A stretch of 64,000 nucleotides of DNA. Origin: Glycine soja (Eukaryota; Streptophyta; Magnoliopsida; Fabales; Fabaceae). The notes beneath the pieces were generated by a model. The model saw only the letters and a list, made by a program, of their open reading frames with translations, was not told where the DNA came from and made no database searches. The DNA lies in the NCBI RefSeq assembly GCF_004193775.1, contig NC_041004.1:32388411-32452410 (forward strand), in the 5' to 3' direction. This document shows, in pieces, positions 1 to 11,365 of the stretch; the stretch's first letter is position 1; each line of letters opens with the position of its first letter. The translations under genes were made by a program, and so were the position numbers.

Positions 1-1919
1 GAGAAAGAGCCGGTGATGTTCCTGATTATTCCTGTAGCCAGCATCTCTTTGATTTGTTTCTCAATCTCATCTTTGTGATGATGAGGATACCTATAGGGCC
101 TTACATTCACCGGACTTGCTCCTTCGACTAGCTGAATGGTATGTTCCTTGTCTCTGATTGGAGGTAGCCCCTTAGGCTCTGCAAACACCGAAACAGAATT
201 GTGTAATAACTGACCTAACCTTTCCTTATGTAGTTGAGACAAATGGCTCTCCTTTGCTCCACTCTCCTGTTTCTCTATACTCCCTAACTTCCTCTCTCTC
301 CACTGCTCAGGCTTCACCAAAATACTCTGCAGAGCCACCATAGTTTCTTTGGTGCTCCCTAAGCCCTGTAATGTAACCCACTCTTTATTACTCCAAAAAC
401 TCATGAGTTGCTTCTTCCAATTCATAACCATATCTCCAAGAGTGTTCAACCACTCTATTCCCAACACAACATCAATTCCCCCTAACTCAAACATATGCAT
501 ATCTGCTTGAATTCCGAATCCTCCAATCTTCAATTCCACCCCTCTGCAAACTCCTCGTGTCATGGTTTGAAACCCATCACCCAACCTGATTCGCATTTGT
601 GAAGTCTCCTCCATGGGCCAATCCATCTTGCTTACCAACTTCTGAGAGATGAAGTTATGTGTCGCCCCGCTGTCTACCAACACCAGCACCGGAACTCCTT
701 TGATCTCACCTTGGAAACGTATAACTTGGGGAGCGTGATTAGCCATCTGATCCAAATGCATCAGACTCATCTCTCCCATCTCATCGTCCTCCGCCTCATT
801 CACTTCGATCGCCAGAACTTGGCCCTCTAACTCCTCCGTATCACTATCATCAACAAGAAGGATCCGAAGGTGTTTATCGGGACATTGATGTGTAGGAGAG
901 AAAGACCCCTTACATTTGAAGCAAAGCCCCTTTTGTTTCCTATCCATCAATTCCTGATAAGATAAGTGTTGAAACCCACGATCACGAGGCCCATACCTTC
1001 TCTTATCGCCATGGGCCGCTCTTTCATCTCTAGGCCCAATAGGATTACTTTTAGAAACCCCATTCATTCCACCTTCTCTATTCTTCACTAAAACCCAATC
1101 CGAAAGTCCTCGACCCTCTCCATGAGTTCCGGGTTGGTGTGACCCGCTTCCAAATCTGAGCCCTCTCCTACTAGACGACCCATTTTCTCCACAGACCTCC
1201 TTCTCTACTGCACGCGTCACCTGTAACAACCTTGCGCGACTCATTTCCCCCATAGCTACGAAACTGCGAACTCGTCCTTTAATCTCTGCCTTCAACCCAT
1301 GAAGAAAATACCCCAAAAATTGCTTATCAGGCAATTTCGGAATCTGAGCCATGAGATACTCAAATTCGGTGATATATTCTTCCACCGTCCCACTCTGTTT
1401 AAGCCCTGTTAATTGTTCATATACGTCACCGTCGCCATGACCCCCATATCTGGCCAACAGTGATTCCTTCAACTTCTCCCACGACAAGCCTTCATCTTCT
1501 CCGACCAGAGAATTGAAGAAATGAATCGTAGCTCCCTCCATACATAACTGAGCTAGACTCACTTTCAACTCCGGTAGCGTCCCCTGAACACGGAAATACA
1601 CCTCCGCACGTGAAATCCACCCAGCGGGATCTTCGCCGTTGAAGGACGGTAGCTCTACCTTTTTTATGGATTGACGAAAATCTGTCAATGCATCACGACT
1701 GAGGTTATGAAGCCCGGATCCGGAGGAATTCCCCTTCCCACTCGCACTACCTTCTCCTTCCAGCATCGCCTTCCCTAGACACCGCTCAAACATGGCCATG
1801 AGACTTTCATGGCTAGTCTTCACCGCATTCTGAACGTCTTTTAACGTCGACTTTACCTCCGACATCTCTCCTTCTAATGCCGCTACCTTCGCATCCATCT
1901 TAACCTTCTTCGGGGGCAT
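1..1919 (-). CDS. Ty3/gypsy retrotransposon Gag-protease-RT polyprotein, partial, open
   Basis: Reading the minus strand from the ATG at 1919-1917 gives about 639 codons without a stop, leaving through the left edge. The start was chosen as the first ATG of the frame; it opens with a short Met-Pro-Pro-Lys-Lys run and a coiled-coil-like stretch. A retrotransposon Gag domain follows (about residues 85-235), then a CCHC-type zinc knuckle of the CX2C...HX2C form (about residues 333-346), a retropepsin with Val-Asp-Ser-Gly-Ala-Thr (catalytic Asp about 416), the conserved DVVLGIEWL block, and the start of reverse transcriptase (Arg-Pro-Tyr-Arg-Tyr-Pro) at the edge. Gag packages element RNA, and the protease cuts the polyprotein. 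The layout fits a chromovirus-like plant Ty3 element. Unlike the other retroelements in the window it carries no visible break, so it may be young. RT, RNase H and integrase would lie outside the window. Confidence 0.93.
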   Translation of the reverse strand, partial: MPPKKVKMDAKVAALEGEMSEVKSTLKDVQNAVKTSHESLMAMFERCLGKAMLEGEGSASGKGNSSGSGLHNLSRDALTDFRQSIKKVELPSFNGEDPAGWISRAEVYFRVQGTLPELKVSLAQLCMEGATIHFFNSLVGEDEGLSWEKLKESLLARYGGHGDGDVYEQLTGLKQSGTVEEYITEFEYLMAQIPKLPDKQFLGYFLHGLKAEIKGRVRSFVAMGEMSRARLLQVTRAVEKEVCGENGSSSRRGLRFGSGSHQPGTHGEGRGLSDWVLVKNREGGMNGVSKSNPIGPRDERAAHGDKRRYGPRDRGFQHLSYQELMDRKQKGLCFKCKGSFSPTHQCPDKHLRILLVDDSDTEELEGQVLAIEVNEAEDDEMGEMSLMHLDQMANHAPQVIRFQGEIKGVPVLVLVDSGATHNFISQKLVSKMDWPMEETSQMRIRLGDGFQTMTRGVCRGVELKIGGFGIQADMHMFELGGIDVVLGIEWLNTLGDMVMNWKKQLMSFWSNKEWVTLQGLGSTKETMVALQSILVKPEQWRERKLGSIEKQESGAKESHLSQLHKERLGQLLHNSVSVFAEPKGLPPIRDKEHTIQLVEGASPVNVRPYRYPHHHKDEIEKQIKEMLATGIIRNITGSF

Positions 1920-2340
1920 TCACTGGTTCTGGGAATGATGAATCCGACAAGTCGGACCAGTTTGATACGAACTAACAGAACAATAATCAATGTAGCAGTA
2001 AAATGGTTATGAAAATATGAGAAAAGATAGCTTTATTGATGAAAAATGGAAACGTGTACAGAGAATGGAATGTGTCAATCCCAAAATGGGCCCAGAGCTA
2101 CGCTCCTATAGGATACTAGAATATCCTCTTCATTCCTTCTAGATCTAACTGCCAAATTCCCCCCCCCCCCCCCTCCCCCATATTCTCTCTACTGACTGTT
2201 CCTTATATTGTGGAAACGTACTGCCCCCCTCTTTCGTGCCACCTCTTGAATGCTAACTAACTGAGCCTTAAATCCCTTTTTTACCCCTTCTGGAGTATAT
2301 TTTCCAAACTCTGGGACCACTAGAGGTATGATGAATTAAC
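1920..2340 (-). repeat. Probable 5' LTR/leader of the left-edge Ty3 element
   Basis: This DNA lies just upstream of the minus-strand gag start. On the minus strand it has a TATA-like ATATAAGG at 2209-2202 and an AATAAA at 2037-2032, the order expected of U3-R in an LTR. A run of 15 C lies at 2159-2173. The exact LTR borders and primer-binding site could not be fixed because the partner LTR is outside the window. Bounds are approximate. Confidence 0.45.
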
Positions 2341-2489
2341 TGTCCTGGTAATGATGAATTATTATCATTGTTTCTATCATAAATATTTATAAGTTGACTG
2401 TAGATCTGAAGCCTCATTAATTTGTAAATATGTCGATGATTGTGTATTTGGGTTTCCTAGAGCTCTGTTATCATGTGGTCTATAAAATG

Positions 2490-2712
2490 GACAATAAGAA
2501 AATAGATAAAAAAAAAAAATAACACCAAGAATTTTTAAAAGGAAAATCCCTCAACATGAGAAGGAAAAATTGCAGTACCTCTCAATTCAAATAAAAGCCT
2601 CAACTAAGGAGTAAGATTACAGTGGCTTTTGCTTGTCATTTTGATTCTTCTAATTATCACAGGTTTTTTTTTTTTATTAGTTTCTCTAAACATCATGAAT
2701 TCCCATTTAATT
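2490..2712. repeat. Dispersed direct repeat, copy 1 (partner at 10290-10502)
   Basis: About 220 bp that reappears in the same orientation at 10290-10502 with scattered substitutions and small indels. Both copies share the blocks AACACCAAGAATTTTTAA, AAAAATTGCAGTA and AAAAGCCTCAACTAAG. There is no coding potential. Its class is unknown; a decayed LTR or other dispersed element is possible. Confidence 0.7.
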
Positions 2713-2714
2713 TT

Positions 2715-5700
2715 TCTGAATGTTATGCGTTCTTATTTGATTCATCATTCTCAAGAGACATGTAGATAGATACTTAATAAACATCATAAATGAAATACCA
2801 CGGAAAAGATTTTTTATGAGAACTAAATTGTATTTTCTTTAAAAAATGGGAGATTAAATTGAAAATCAAAATATTTAAAGGGATTAAAGTTGTATTTACT
2901 ATTCTTTTTCAACAATGTTTACACCCCCCACCTACCTTTATCCTATTTATTGTTTTTAACATTTCAATTTCTTAATACATGATTGTATTAAGCAGTTGAA
3001 ACTACACTTGGTGGAAGCAGGTTAAGTAAACTAACTAAACTGCTAGTTGTGGGTGGTTTTGTTCGATATTTTCCATGGTTGGTTGATATGATTCTAATCT
3101 GATTTAGACCTGCTTTAATTTTAATTTTTAGGTAAGTGTGTACTGGGGTTGGTCTAAATTCACTGATTACAGGAGTTGTCCTAAATTCAACCAAACGGTT
3201 GTACACTTATCTTTTGTTGAGTTGATAGGAAATTTATTTAATTATTAAAGTAAAGTAAAACTTTTGTTCGGACGGCTAGTACCCATGTTCAAACAGATAC
3301 TTTTTATTTTTATTAAATTATAAAAAAAATCCTGTTCATGCTCAATTCAAAACACTCGTATAATTTATAATAAAAAGAAATAAAAAATGTATGATAATAT
3401 GATGGAAAACATAAAAAGAACTTGGTGTAAAAAAAACTTAATCACTATGCATTTTCAGTGTAAAAAAATTAGATTGTGAATTATTCAAAAATTATTATTC
3501 ATATAAATTTTTAAATAATTATTATAAAAGTTAATAAATTTATCATACATGATAATTTGTGATTAAATTACAATTTTTACACTTTTGATTTCTCTATAAA
3601 AATATTATAGAAAATTTAAATATAAATAAAGTTATTCTTTGTAAAATGTTAATGCACATCATATTCATATATGCACAAAAAGATGTATAAAAAATTGTGT
3701 TGTACATAAAGAGTTTAAATAAATTCAGTGACAAATTTATATTTTTCAAAATGTTCATCTTCATACAAAAGTAATAGCCGTAAATAACTATTCAAAAAGA
3801 AAAAGAAAACCTTCTGTTTTTTACACAAAAAAATAACTATTCAAAAAGAAAAAGATAACCTGTGAGCAATCTAGATATTTTTTTTTTCTTTTTACATACA
3901 CCAAAAGTATCTGTTTTTCTCTTAATGTGAATACTTTTATGATGTAAGTATATTTATAAACAATTATTGGTGAGCCTTCGAAATCTAATTTATTCCAACT
4001 TTTTATGATAAAAAAAAAGATTAAGACATCCCTTGATGTATATAGTCAACACTGACGTAATTTTTCTGATTTTTCATCATTTTCATTCATATTTTTTCCA
4101 TTTCCTGTTTTATAAATTTTTATCTTACAACGAAAAATCTTTCTTCTTTGTTAAGATCTAGAGTTGCACGCCGGCCATCCTCTAGAGTACTAAATTTTAA
4201 CCTCTGATATTAGATATTAAGGAAAGAAGCTTAATCATTAAGTTATTAGTCCGAAAATATGGTCTCAAAATGGGTTTTATATATATATTTAGTTATTTAC
4301 TAATGACATGTTCATTTGTGATCATTTTAAATTTTTTTATTTTTTTAAAGTAAAACAAAAGAAAAATTCTCAAAAGGAAACAAAAGAACATAAAAAAATT
4401 AATTCATATTTGAATTATTTTATTTTAAAAATAAATATTATTTTTAAAAACATAAAAAAAATCCCGTAATTTAAAACTGAAACAAATAACACATGGCAAC
4501 TGAGTTTTTCCAAAAGTTACGCAAACAAGCTCATGATTTTCAATGAAAAACCAAATCGTGAAAACAGATGCGTGAACAACCTATAATTTTTATATAAATA
4601 TTAAAGTACGGTATCTTGTTTTTTTTTTTCCTTTTTATATAATTTGGGAAAAAGGTTTATATACCTGTTTTTTTAAGCAGCTGACAAAGACTTCCGTTGA
4701 CATACAGCCAAAACTAATGTTAGTTTTTTCTGTTGCTTCATCATTTTCATTGATACTTTTCTTTCTCCTTTATATTAACTTTTACTTTTCATAAGAATAT
4801 CTTGCATGTTCAGAACCTTTTACTTTTGTCCTGAATTATTCGTTCGTTAATTAAGTGTTCCAAAAACTAGTTCAACTCTGTTTAACCAACTTGGTAAATC
4901 CGTTTTACAAAATAGATATTAATTAAGTCCTCTCATGTGAAAAAAAGGATTATGCTCCCTTAATTTTTAGTAAACATTGGTTCCTATTATTACAGTTTCT
5001 TAATCTTCAATTATGAAAAACTTAAGTTTGAATCTCTATCCGTCTTTGTATAGAGCTAAAACTTAAGGTTCTTTGGTTTAACAAAGTGTTTTCTATTTTC
5101 ATTTTTCATTTTTATCTTGTTCTCTATTTTCATATGCTTGTATAGAAAATTGTGGAAAAAGGCTTTTTTTATTGTTTTTGTTTTTATTTTCTATTTTTAC
5201 TCTTTTTTCCTGTACAAACATCAACAAACAAGAAACAAAATAAATAAATAAATAAAATAAAAAAAACATTTTTTTCAAACCAAACAATTTATTTAGCTTC
5301 TTTTTCATGCAAAGACTAATTCTTAGTTATGTCATCTTTATAGGAACTTAGCTCAACATACAAAATATTTAATGTAAAGCTAGTACAAGCATGTAACCTA
5401 ATAATTAACTCAAATAACATAATCACAACGTCAAATTTATGCATTAGTTATAATATTTTTAATATTATTCACCCAATATCAATCTTCTAGTTGTAAAAAT
5501 CACTGAAATAAGTTTTATTTCTTTTAATCAAGTTTTTTCTAACTAACCATAGGATCAGAAAATTCAACCTTATAAACATATTTAAGGAACATAATTATTT
5601 ATGAACCTATCATCTGTGTTGGTGATGTTGGTGATGATGGCTCGCGTTTAATATTATAAAGATCTCCCTTAATTTAAAACAGAAACAATGTAGCCTAAAA

Positions 5701-5990
5701 ACAAAAAAGTCCTGTGGTAGCACGCAACAGACACAAAACAAAAGAATTACAAAAGAATAATGATTTTGGCGACGTCATATCAGAGGTGGTGGTAGGTTCG
5801 AATTTGGCAAATGGTTGCACTCAATATTTCAACCGTGCAAACTTAACGCGTTGAATAATCCCATACACGTCCCATTAACAATGCCATTGCCATCATCATC
5901 AAATACCCAAACTTCCAATATCTTTAATTTCATCATATTCACACCATTAACATTAATGCCATAACATAATTCATTGCCATCATCATCTCC
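2715..5990. other. AT-rich intergenic DNA, no gene seen
   Basis: No coding frame with recognisable protein sequence on either strand; short frames here are low in complexity. The stretch holds homopolymer runs, a 49-bp tandem duplication at 3782-3860, and a roughly 100-bp module at about 4020-4135 that returns weakly at 4690-4800, sharing CATCATTTTCATT. The part just before 5990 probably holds the promoter of the kinase gene, but no convincing TATA box was fixed. Confidence 0.6.
3782..3860. repeat. 49-bp tandem duplication (about 1.6 copies)
   Basis: AATAACTATTCAAAAAGAAA begins at about 3784 and again 49 bp later, with near-identical sequence between. A short, apparently recent local duplication in intergenic DNA. 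Confidence 0.8.
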
Positions 5991-6044
5991 ATGTCCTAAT
6001 TGCTTTTGCTTTCAATATTAATTCATTATCACAACACAAAAACT

Positions 6045-8608
6045 ATGCAGCTCACTCACCTGTGCCTTATCATGCCCTCAGATTATGATAAACTAGAGCC
6101 ACTTCATGCAACTCCACAAACAAATATTAAAGGGTCACAAAAAAAAGTTAAGTCCAGAAAACAACACCCTCAAGGTGCATGTTGTGGAGGCCATGTTGTT
6201 GCTACCCTTCTTCATGGTTCTTTGACTAGGTTGTGTGAGACAAAGTGGTGGAACAACCTATGCCAACATGGGACAAGAAGAAAAACCAAGCAGATCAAGA
6301 GTTCTTGTGTTGTGTTTCATGACATGGAGGGTGTGCAACTATCTTCCATGATTGGAAAGGACAGCAACATTAATCATCCAAGGATTTTCAGCTATGCTGA
6401 GCTCTACATAGGATCAAGGGGTTTCTCTGAGGAGGAGGTTCTAGGAAGTGGAGGGTTTGGCAAAGTGTACAAAGCTGTTATGCCTAGTGATGGAACAGTG
6501 GTGGCTGTGAAGTGTTGCTTGGCAGGGAAAGGTGGTCAATTTGAGAAGACTTTTGCTGCAGAACTTGCAGCAGTGGCACACCTTCGCCACAAGAACCTTG
6601 TCCCCTTGAGGGGTTGGTGTGTTTTTGAGGATCAACTCTACCTTGTGTATGATTACATGCCTAATTTGAGCCTTGACCGTGTTCTGTTTCGAAAGAACAT
6701 GAAGGAGGAGCCACTTGGATGGGTGAGGCGTGGGAAGATTGTGAAGGGTTTGGCATGTGCATTGCACTATTTGCATGAGCAGTTGGAGACTCAAATCATC
6801 CACAGGGATGTGAAGACCAGCAATGTGATGCTTGATTCTCATTACAATGCTAGGTTGGGGGACTTTGGCTTGGCAAGGTGGCTTGAGCATGAGCTTGAGT
6901 ATGAGTATGAGACAAGGAAAGAATCAACATCAAGAAAGTTTGAGCATTTCAGACTGAGTGAGACAACAAGGATTGGTGGCACAATTGGTTACTTGCCCCC
7001 TGAGAGCTTCCAGAGAAGGAGCATTGCTACCTCAAAATCTGATGTGTTCAGCTTTGGGATTGTTGTGTTGGAGGTGGTTTCTGGAAGAAGGGCTATTGAT
7101 CTCACATACTCTGATGAGAAAATCATCTTGCTTGATTGGATCAGAAGGCTTAGTGATGAAGGAAGGCTTGTTGCTGCTGTGGACACAAGGGTAACAGATG
7201 GTTCCTACAAGGTTTTTGAAATGGAGCATTTGATTCACATAAGCCTCTTGTGCACACTCCATGACCCTCAATTAAGGCCAAGCATGAAGTGGATTGTGGA
7301 GGCACTTTCTGACGTGTCAAACAAGTTGCCAACACTCCCTTCATTTCACTGCCATCCTATGTACATCTCTTTGTCTTCCTCTTCTGAGACTAGTCCAAAC
7401 AGCACAAAAGGCACTGGCACAAGCTCAGGAACAGAAATTGCTACTAGCACTAGCAATCATACTAATTCCAATTCCAAATTTGTCACAGCCACAGGAGAGA
7501 CTATATATGTAACTGCTGAAGCTGAACACAGAAACAGTGGAACTAGCTCTTCTAAGAGTAGCAAGAGAGTGATGCATCATCAGCCATCATTTGTTGAAGC
7601 ACCTAGGGAGATACCATACAAGGAGATTGTTTCAGCCACGGGTAACTTCTCAGAGTCCCAAAGGGTGGCTGAGCTTGACTTTGGAACTGCATACCATGGC
7701 ATCCTTGATGGCCACTACCATGTCATGGTGAAACGCCTTGGCTTGAAGACATGCCCTGCATTGCGCCAAAGATTCTCCAATGAGCTAAGGAACTTGGCAA
7801 AACTTCGCCACAGGAATTTGGTGCAGCTTAGAGGGTGGTGCACTGAGCAAGGAGAGATGCTTGTGGTGTATGATTACTCAGCTAGCAGATTCTTAGTCAC
7901 CAACTTCACCATCATAACAATGCTACTAAAAATGGTAATTCTGTCCTCAAATGGCATCATAGGTATAACATAGTGAAATCACTTGCATCTGCTCTTCTCT
8001 ATCTGCATGAGGAATGGGATGAACAAGTCATTCACAGGAACATAACCTCTTCAGCAGTGACTCTTGAACCTGACATGACCCCAAGATTAGGTAGTTTTGC
8101 TCTGGCTGAGTTTTTGTCAAGGAATGAGCATGGACATCATGTAATCACCACCAGGAGCAAGTCGGTTTGCGGGATTTTCGGCTACATGTCACCGGAATAT
8201 GTGGAATCCGGAGAGGCAACCACAGCTGCTGATGTTTATAGTTTTGGTGTTGTGGTGCTTGAGATTGTAAGTGGACTTAAGGCTGTGGATTTTAGGCAAC
8301 CTGAGGTGCTATTGGTAAAGAAGGTTCATGAATTTGAGATGAGAAAGAGACCACTTGAGGAACTAGCAGATATAGGACTAAATGGAGAGTACAATTACAA
8401 GGAACTAATGAGATTGGTAAGCTTAGGAGTTGCATGCACCAGTTCTGACCCAAAATTAAGACCAAGTACTAGGAAGATAGTAAGCATTCTTGATGGCAAT
8501 GACAAATTAATCATGGGGGAGAACATGGAGAGCAGGGAAGATTGGAGAGAAAGAAATGCTTGCTCTTTGTCACTGGTTAAGAGAATCCAAGCTCTAGGAA
8601 TACAATGA
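6045..8608 (+). CDS. LECRKS2: Double-kinase receptor-like protein kinase S.2 (LecRK-S.2 type), frameshifted
   Basis: Intronless gene for a Ser/Thr receptor-like kinase resembling Arabidopsis At2g32800 (LecRK-S.2), with two kinase domains and no lectin domain, signal peptide or clear membrane span in this reading. The ATG at 6045 is preferred over 6000 because it begins Met-Gln-Leu, as I recall the family does. Kinase 1: Gly loop GSGGFG at residue 134, VAVK Lys about 156, HRD at 253-255, DFG at 273, so it looks active. A Ser/Thr/Asn-rich linker follows. Kinase 2 keeps VMVKR and a C-lobe but has HRN for HRD (8033-8041) and GSF for DFG (8090-8098), so it is probably a pseudokinase. The frame breaks after residue 615: the fit is restored one base over between 7889 and 7892, consistent with a missing T in a T run. 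Without correction the first frame stops at 7973. The conserved downstream frame suggests a recent mutation or a sequence error. Confidence 0.88.
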
Positions 8609-8960
8609 AAAGTTGCATAAGAAAATGAAGGAACAAAATGGGAAATAATGGTTTGTAACATAGAGAAACCTTGTTTGTAATATAAGAGTTTTATTATTTT
8701 ACATTGTATCTTTGTGCTTTGGCTATTTTTCATTGGGGTGGTCATGGGTGCGGGTCAATCTGATCAACCCAAACCAAACAGAAGGGGAAAATCTGGGATG
8801 GTTGTAACATATATGATGATAAGTAACTTAGAGAAAGCTGGTTTGTAACATAGAGAGTTTTTTTTTTTTTTTTTTTATAATTTGTGCTTTGGGTATTTTT
8901 AAGCTTGTTACTTTTTAGCTATGCTTGATTGTATATAAGAGAGAGAAGGTTAATGCATTA
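8609..8960 (+). other. 3' flank / probable 3' UTR of the kinase gene
   Basis: AT-rich DNA after the stop at 8608. AATATAAGAGTTTTATTATT (about 8679) is a plausible far-upstream/poly(A) region. The segment TTTGTAA...AGAG...TTTT occurs twice (8651-8700 and 8840-8885), a small imperfect duplication. The true polyadenylation site cannot be read off. Confidence 0.35.
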
Positions 8961-9441
8961 GTGTATTTTTCTGCTAAAGCAGGACTTATTCTATACTTTA
9001 TAGTTATTATATATACATATTTAGACACATCCATATTTTTCAATGTCAAGAACATATTGCATACAATTTTGCCATAATTAAAATTTCAAGAGAATGGAGG
9101 AAAAGATTCTGGTTTGAGCAAATTCAAGGTTATACACATTCAACACAATGTAACATCAAACAGTGTTATATGCAGTGTAACTCTCCTTGTGCAATTATAT
9201 TCATCCAAATCAAACCAGTTTTTTTTTTATGAAACTGAAATGGGATGAATCATAAAAGTGACCTTCCTATTCTTGAACCAATCCATTTCTTCTGTGAGGA
9301 CGTTTAACAGAAGGGAAGTCAAAGCAAATAAATGGAAAGAATGGGGGAAGAAAAATGGAACAGTATTAAAACTTTCTCCAAGCTTTGTTAGCACAATAGC
9401 ACCTCCTTTGATGCATGATGAGACTATACACAGTGATAAAT
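8961..9441. repeat. Local duplication, copy 1 (partner at 10512-10905)
   Basis: About 480 bp that recurs in the same orientation 1.5 kb downstream. Shared blocks include TTTCTGCTAAAGC, GAGCAAATTCAAGGTTATAC, TTGAACCAATSCATTTCTTC and CCTTTGATGCATGATGA. Copy 1 has an extra 30-40 bp near 9310. The minus strand has an open frame (about 9502-9227), but it is not kept in copy 2, so coding is unlikely. Confidence 0.75.
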
Positions 9442-9509
9442 ATATTGTCTCCGGTTGTAAAAAAAAGGAGGGATTTTTTTCATCAATTTTAATTGATAGC
9501 AATAAGTAA

Positions 9510-10289
9510 TAAAGAATTTAAATTTCCCCACCTTGTGGCTGTGGACTGTGGTGACAAGTTTGGTGTTTAATTTTAATTTCTTCGGCTATAAATTTTGAAC
9601 TGATAAGTGATATGGTTATATCCGGAACATGAACACTGGCAACGGCATAAACAAAGAGATTTGCTAAACTCAGGTTTGTGCTTGATTGAATTTTGCTATA
9701 CGCTTTCCTTCTGAGACTATGTTACTAAGAGTAACGACTAACGTGACCCAATTAAGAATAGAAGAAGGGTATGAAGCTATTGATTTTCAACTCGATCTCC
9801 TAATTAACAAGACCTTTGAAAGTGTTCAAGTATTTGATCATCCTATGACCATTTTTATATTCTAACTTGACCAGTCATTTCACACGGTGGATTTGTTCTT
9901 AGGCATCATATTTTAAATCATGAATTCGAGTATTGTCCATGATTCTTATGCAATGTTATAGGTTAATATATGTGCTCGAACAAGCTTCATTCAATGAAGA
10001 TCAAAATCATACATAGTTATTGCTCTTCAGTTAGGAGCTCTTATTCTTTATCAATCTCTCCCTTTTGCTTATTCTTTCTTGTTTGTAATTTGTTTGTGCA
10101 AATCTTTGCAATAAAATTGATTTTCTCTATCACCAGCTTCCAACAAAAGTAATTTTCTTAAGTCAATTTGAACATATCTTAAACACAAGTGATAATATAT
10201 TCTTTGTCTTGAATCATAGTGTGATAATATCTTTTTTTTTATTCATAAAAATTGAACTCAGGTACCAAAGAGTTCTCTTTATAAGTGGT
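9510..10289. other. Intergenic DNA between the duplicated blocks, no gene seen
   Basis: No recognisable protein on either strand. A short plus-strand frame at 9970-10152 is hydrophobic and low in complexity; the DNA around it resembles the end of a decayed LTR (AATAAAATTGATTTTCTCT near 10107), but no partner or target duplication was found. Confidence 0.45.
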
Positions 10290-10502
10290 TTACAAAGAGC
10301 AATAAGAAAGAAATAACACCAAGAATTTTTAATATAAAATATTCCTCAACTTGAGATGGAAAAATTGCAGTAGCTCCTAATTCAAATAAAAGCCTCAACT
10401 AAGAAGTAAGATTACATTGACTTCTGCTTGTCAATTTGATTCCTCTAACTATTACAAGTTTTTCATTTGTTTCTCTAGATATAATTAATTCCCATTTAAA
10501 TT
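10290..10502. repeat. Dispersed direct repeat, copy 2 (partner at 2490-2712)
   Basis: Second copy of the block described at 2490. Here it runs straight into copy 2 of the 8961 duplication, so two unrelated repeat modules meet near 10503. Confidence 0.7.
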
Positions 10503-10511
10503 AGTAAAGTT

Positions 10512-10905
10512 TTCTGCTAAAGCTGGACTTGCTCTATAATCTATACTTTTTATACATAGATATTCGGCACATCCATAATTCTCAGTGTGAAGAACAGATT
10601 GTATACATTTTTGCCATAACAATTTCAAGAGAACGAAGGAAAAGATTCTGATTTGAGCAAATTCAAGGTTATACACTTATACACATTCAGCACAACGTAA
10701 CATCTGTCTTTCTATGCAGTGTGCTATGTGATGTTAAGTATATTCATTCAAATCAATCCCAACTGTTTTGATGAATTCTTGAACCAATGCATTTCTTCTG
10801 TGAGGAAGATTGACAGAAAAGAATGAGGAAAGGAAAATGAAACAATATTAAAACTTTCTTCAAGCTTTGTTAGCACATCCTTTGATGCATGATGACATTA
10901 TACAC
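10512..10905. repeat. Local duplication, copy 2 (partner at 8961-9441)
   Basis: Shorter, diverged copy of 8961-9441 in direct orientation. The shared order of blocks across nearly the whole length shows one duplication event followed by indels. Confidence 0.75.
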
Positions 10906-11117
10906 AGTGATCAACAATCAAACTTGGTTTTGAAAATGATGGTTTTAGTTTTTGTATTTTGTGAAATGTGATAGATATATATTATCCCTTTAAAATGTAA
11001 GAAATTACTAATTTTAAAATATAAGAAATAAAGCCAATTTTATCTAAATTTTAAAGAACATTTTTTTGTTTGTTGAATAACAAGAGCTACAAGCCCCAAC
11101 TAGAACATAATACACTC

Positions 11118-11347
11118 AATATTTAAACTATAGATTAATACTAATAAGATCTTCTTAAACAAATTAAGTATCAAGTTTAAAAAAAAACTATAAATTAATA
11201 TTATGGTGGTTTTATTATATAGGCTATAGGAAATCTGAAAGTTTAATTCTATTGTAAGTTTCTTTATATTTATTTATGGAATGCTATTTATTTATATCTC
11301 TTGCATGTCGAATTATTACTTTAATATCAATAGTGGCCTTATTTATA
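11118..11347. repeat. Tandem duplication unit A (empty-site copy)
   Basis: About 230 bp starting at ATATTTAAACTATRGATTAA and ending near ATAGTGGCCTTATTTATAT. The same series of blocks follows at 11366-12438, where it is interrupted by an 832-bp insertion. This unit therefore represents the uninterrupted form of that insertion site. Confidence 0.7.
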
Positions 11348-11365
11348 TCATAATACAGTTTATAT

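Noticed and set aside
2988..3206. 72-codon minus-strand frame
   Set aside because: No domain, skewed composition, in AT-rich intergenic DNA; likely chance.
9227..9509. Overlapping frames on both strands in the duplicated block
   Set aside because: The matching region of the other copy (10512-10905) does not keep either frame, so the similarity is not under coding constraint.
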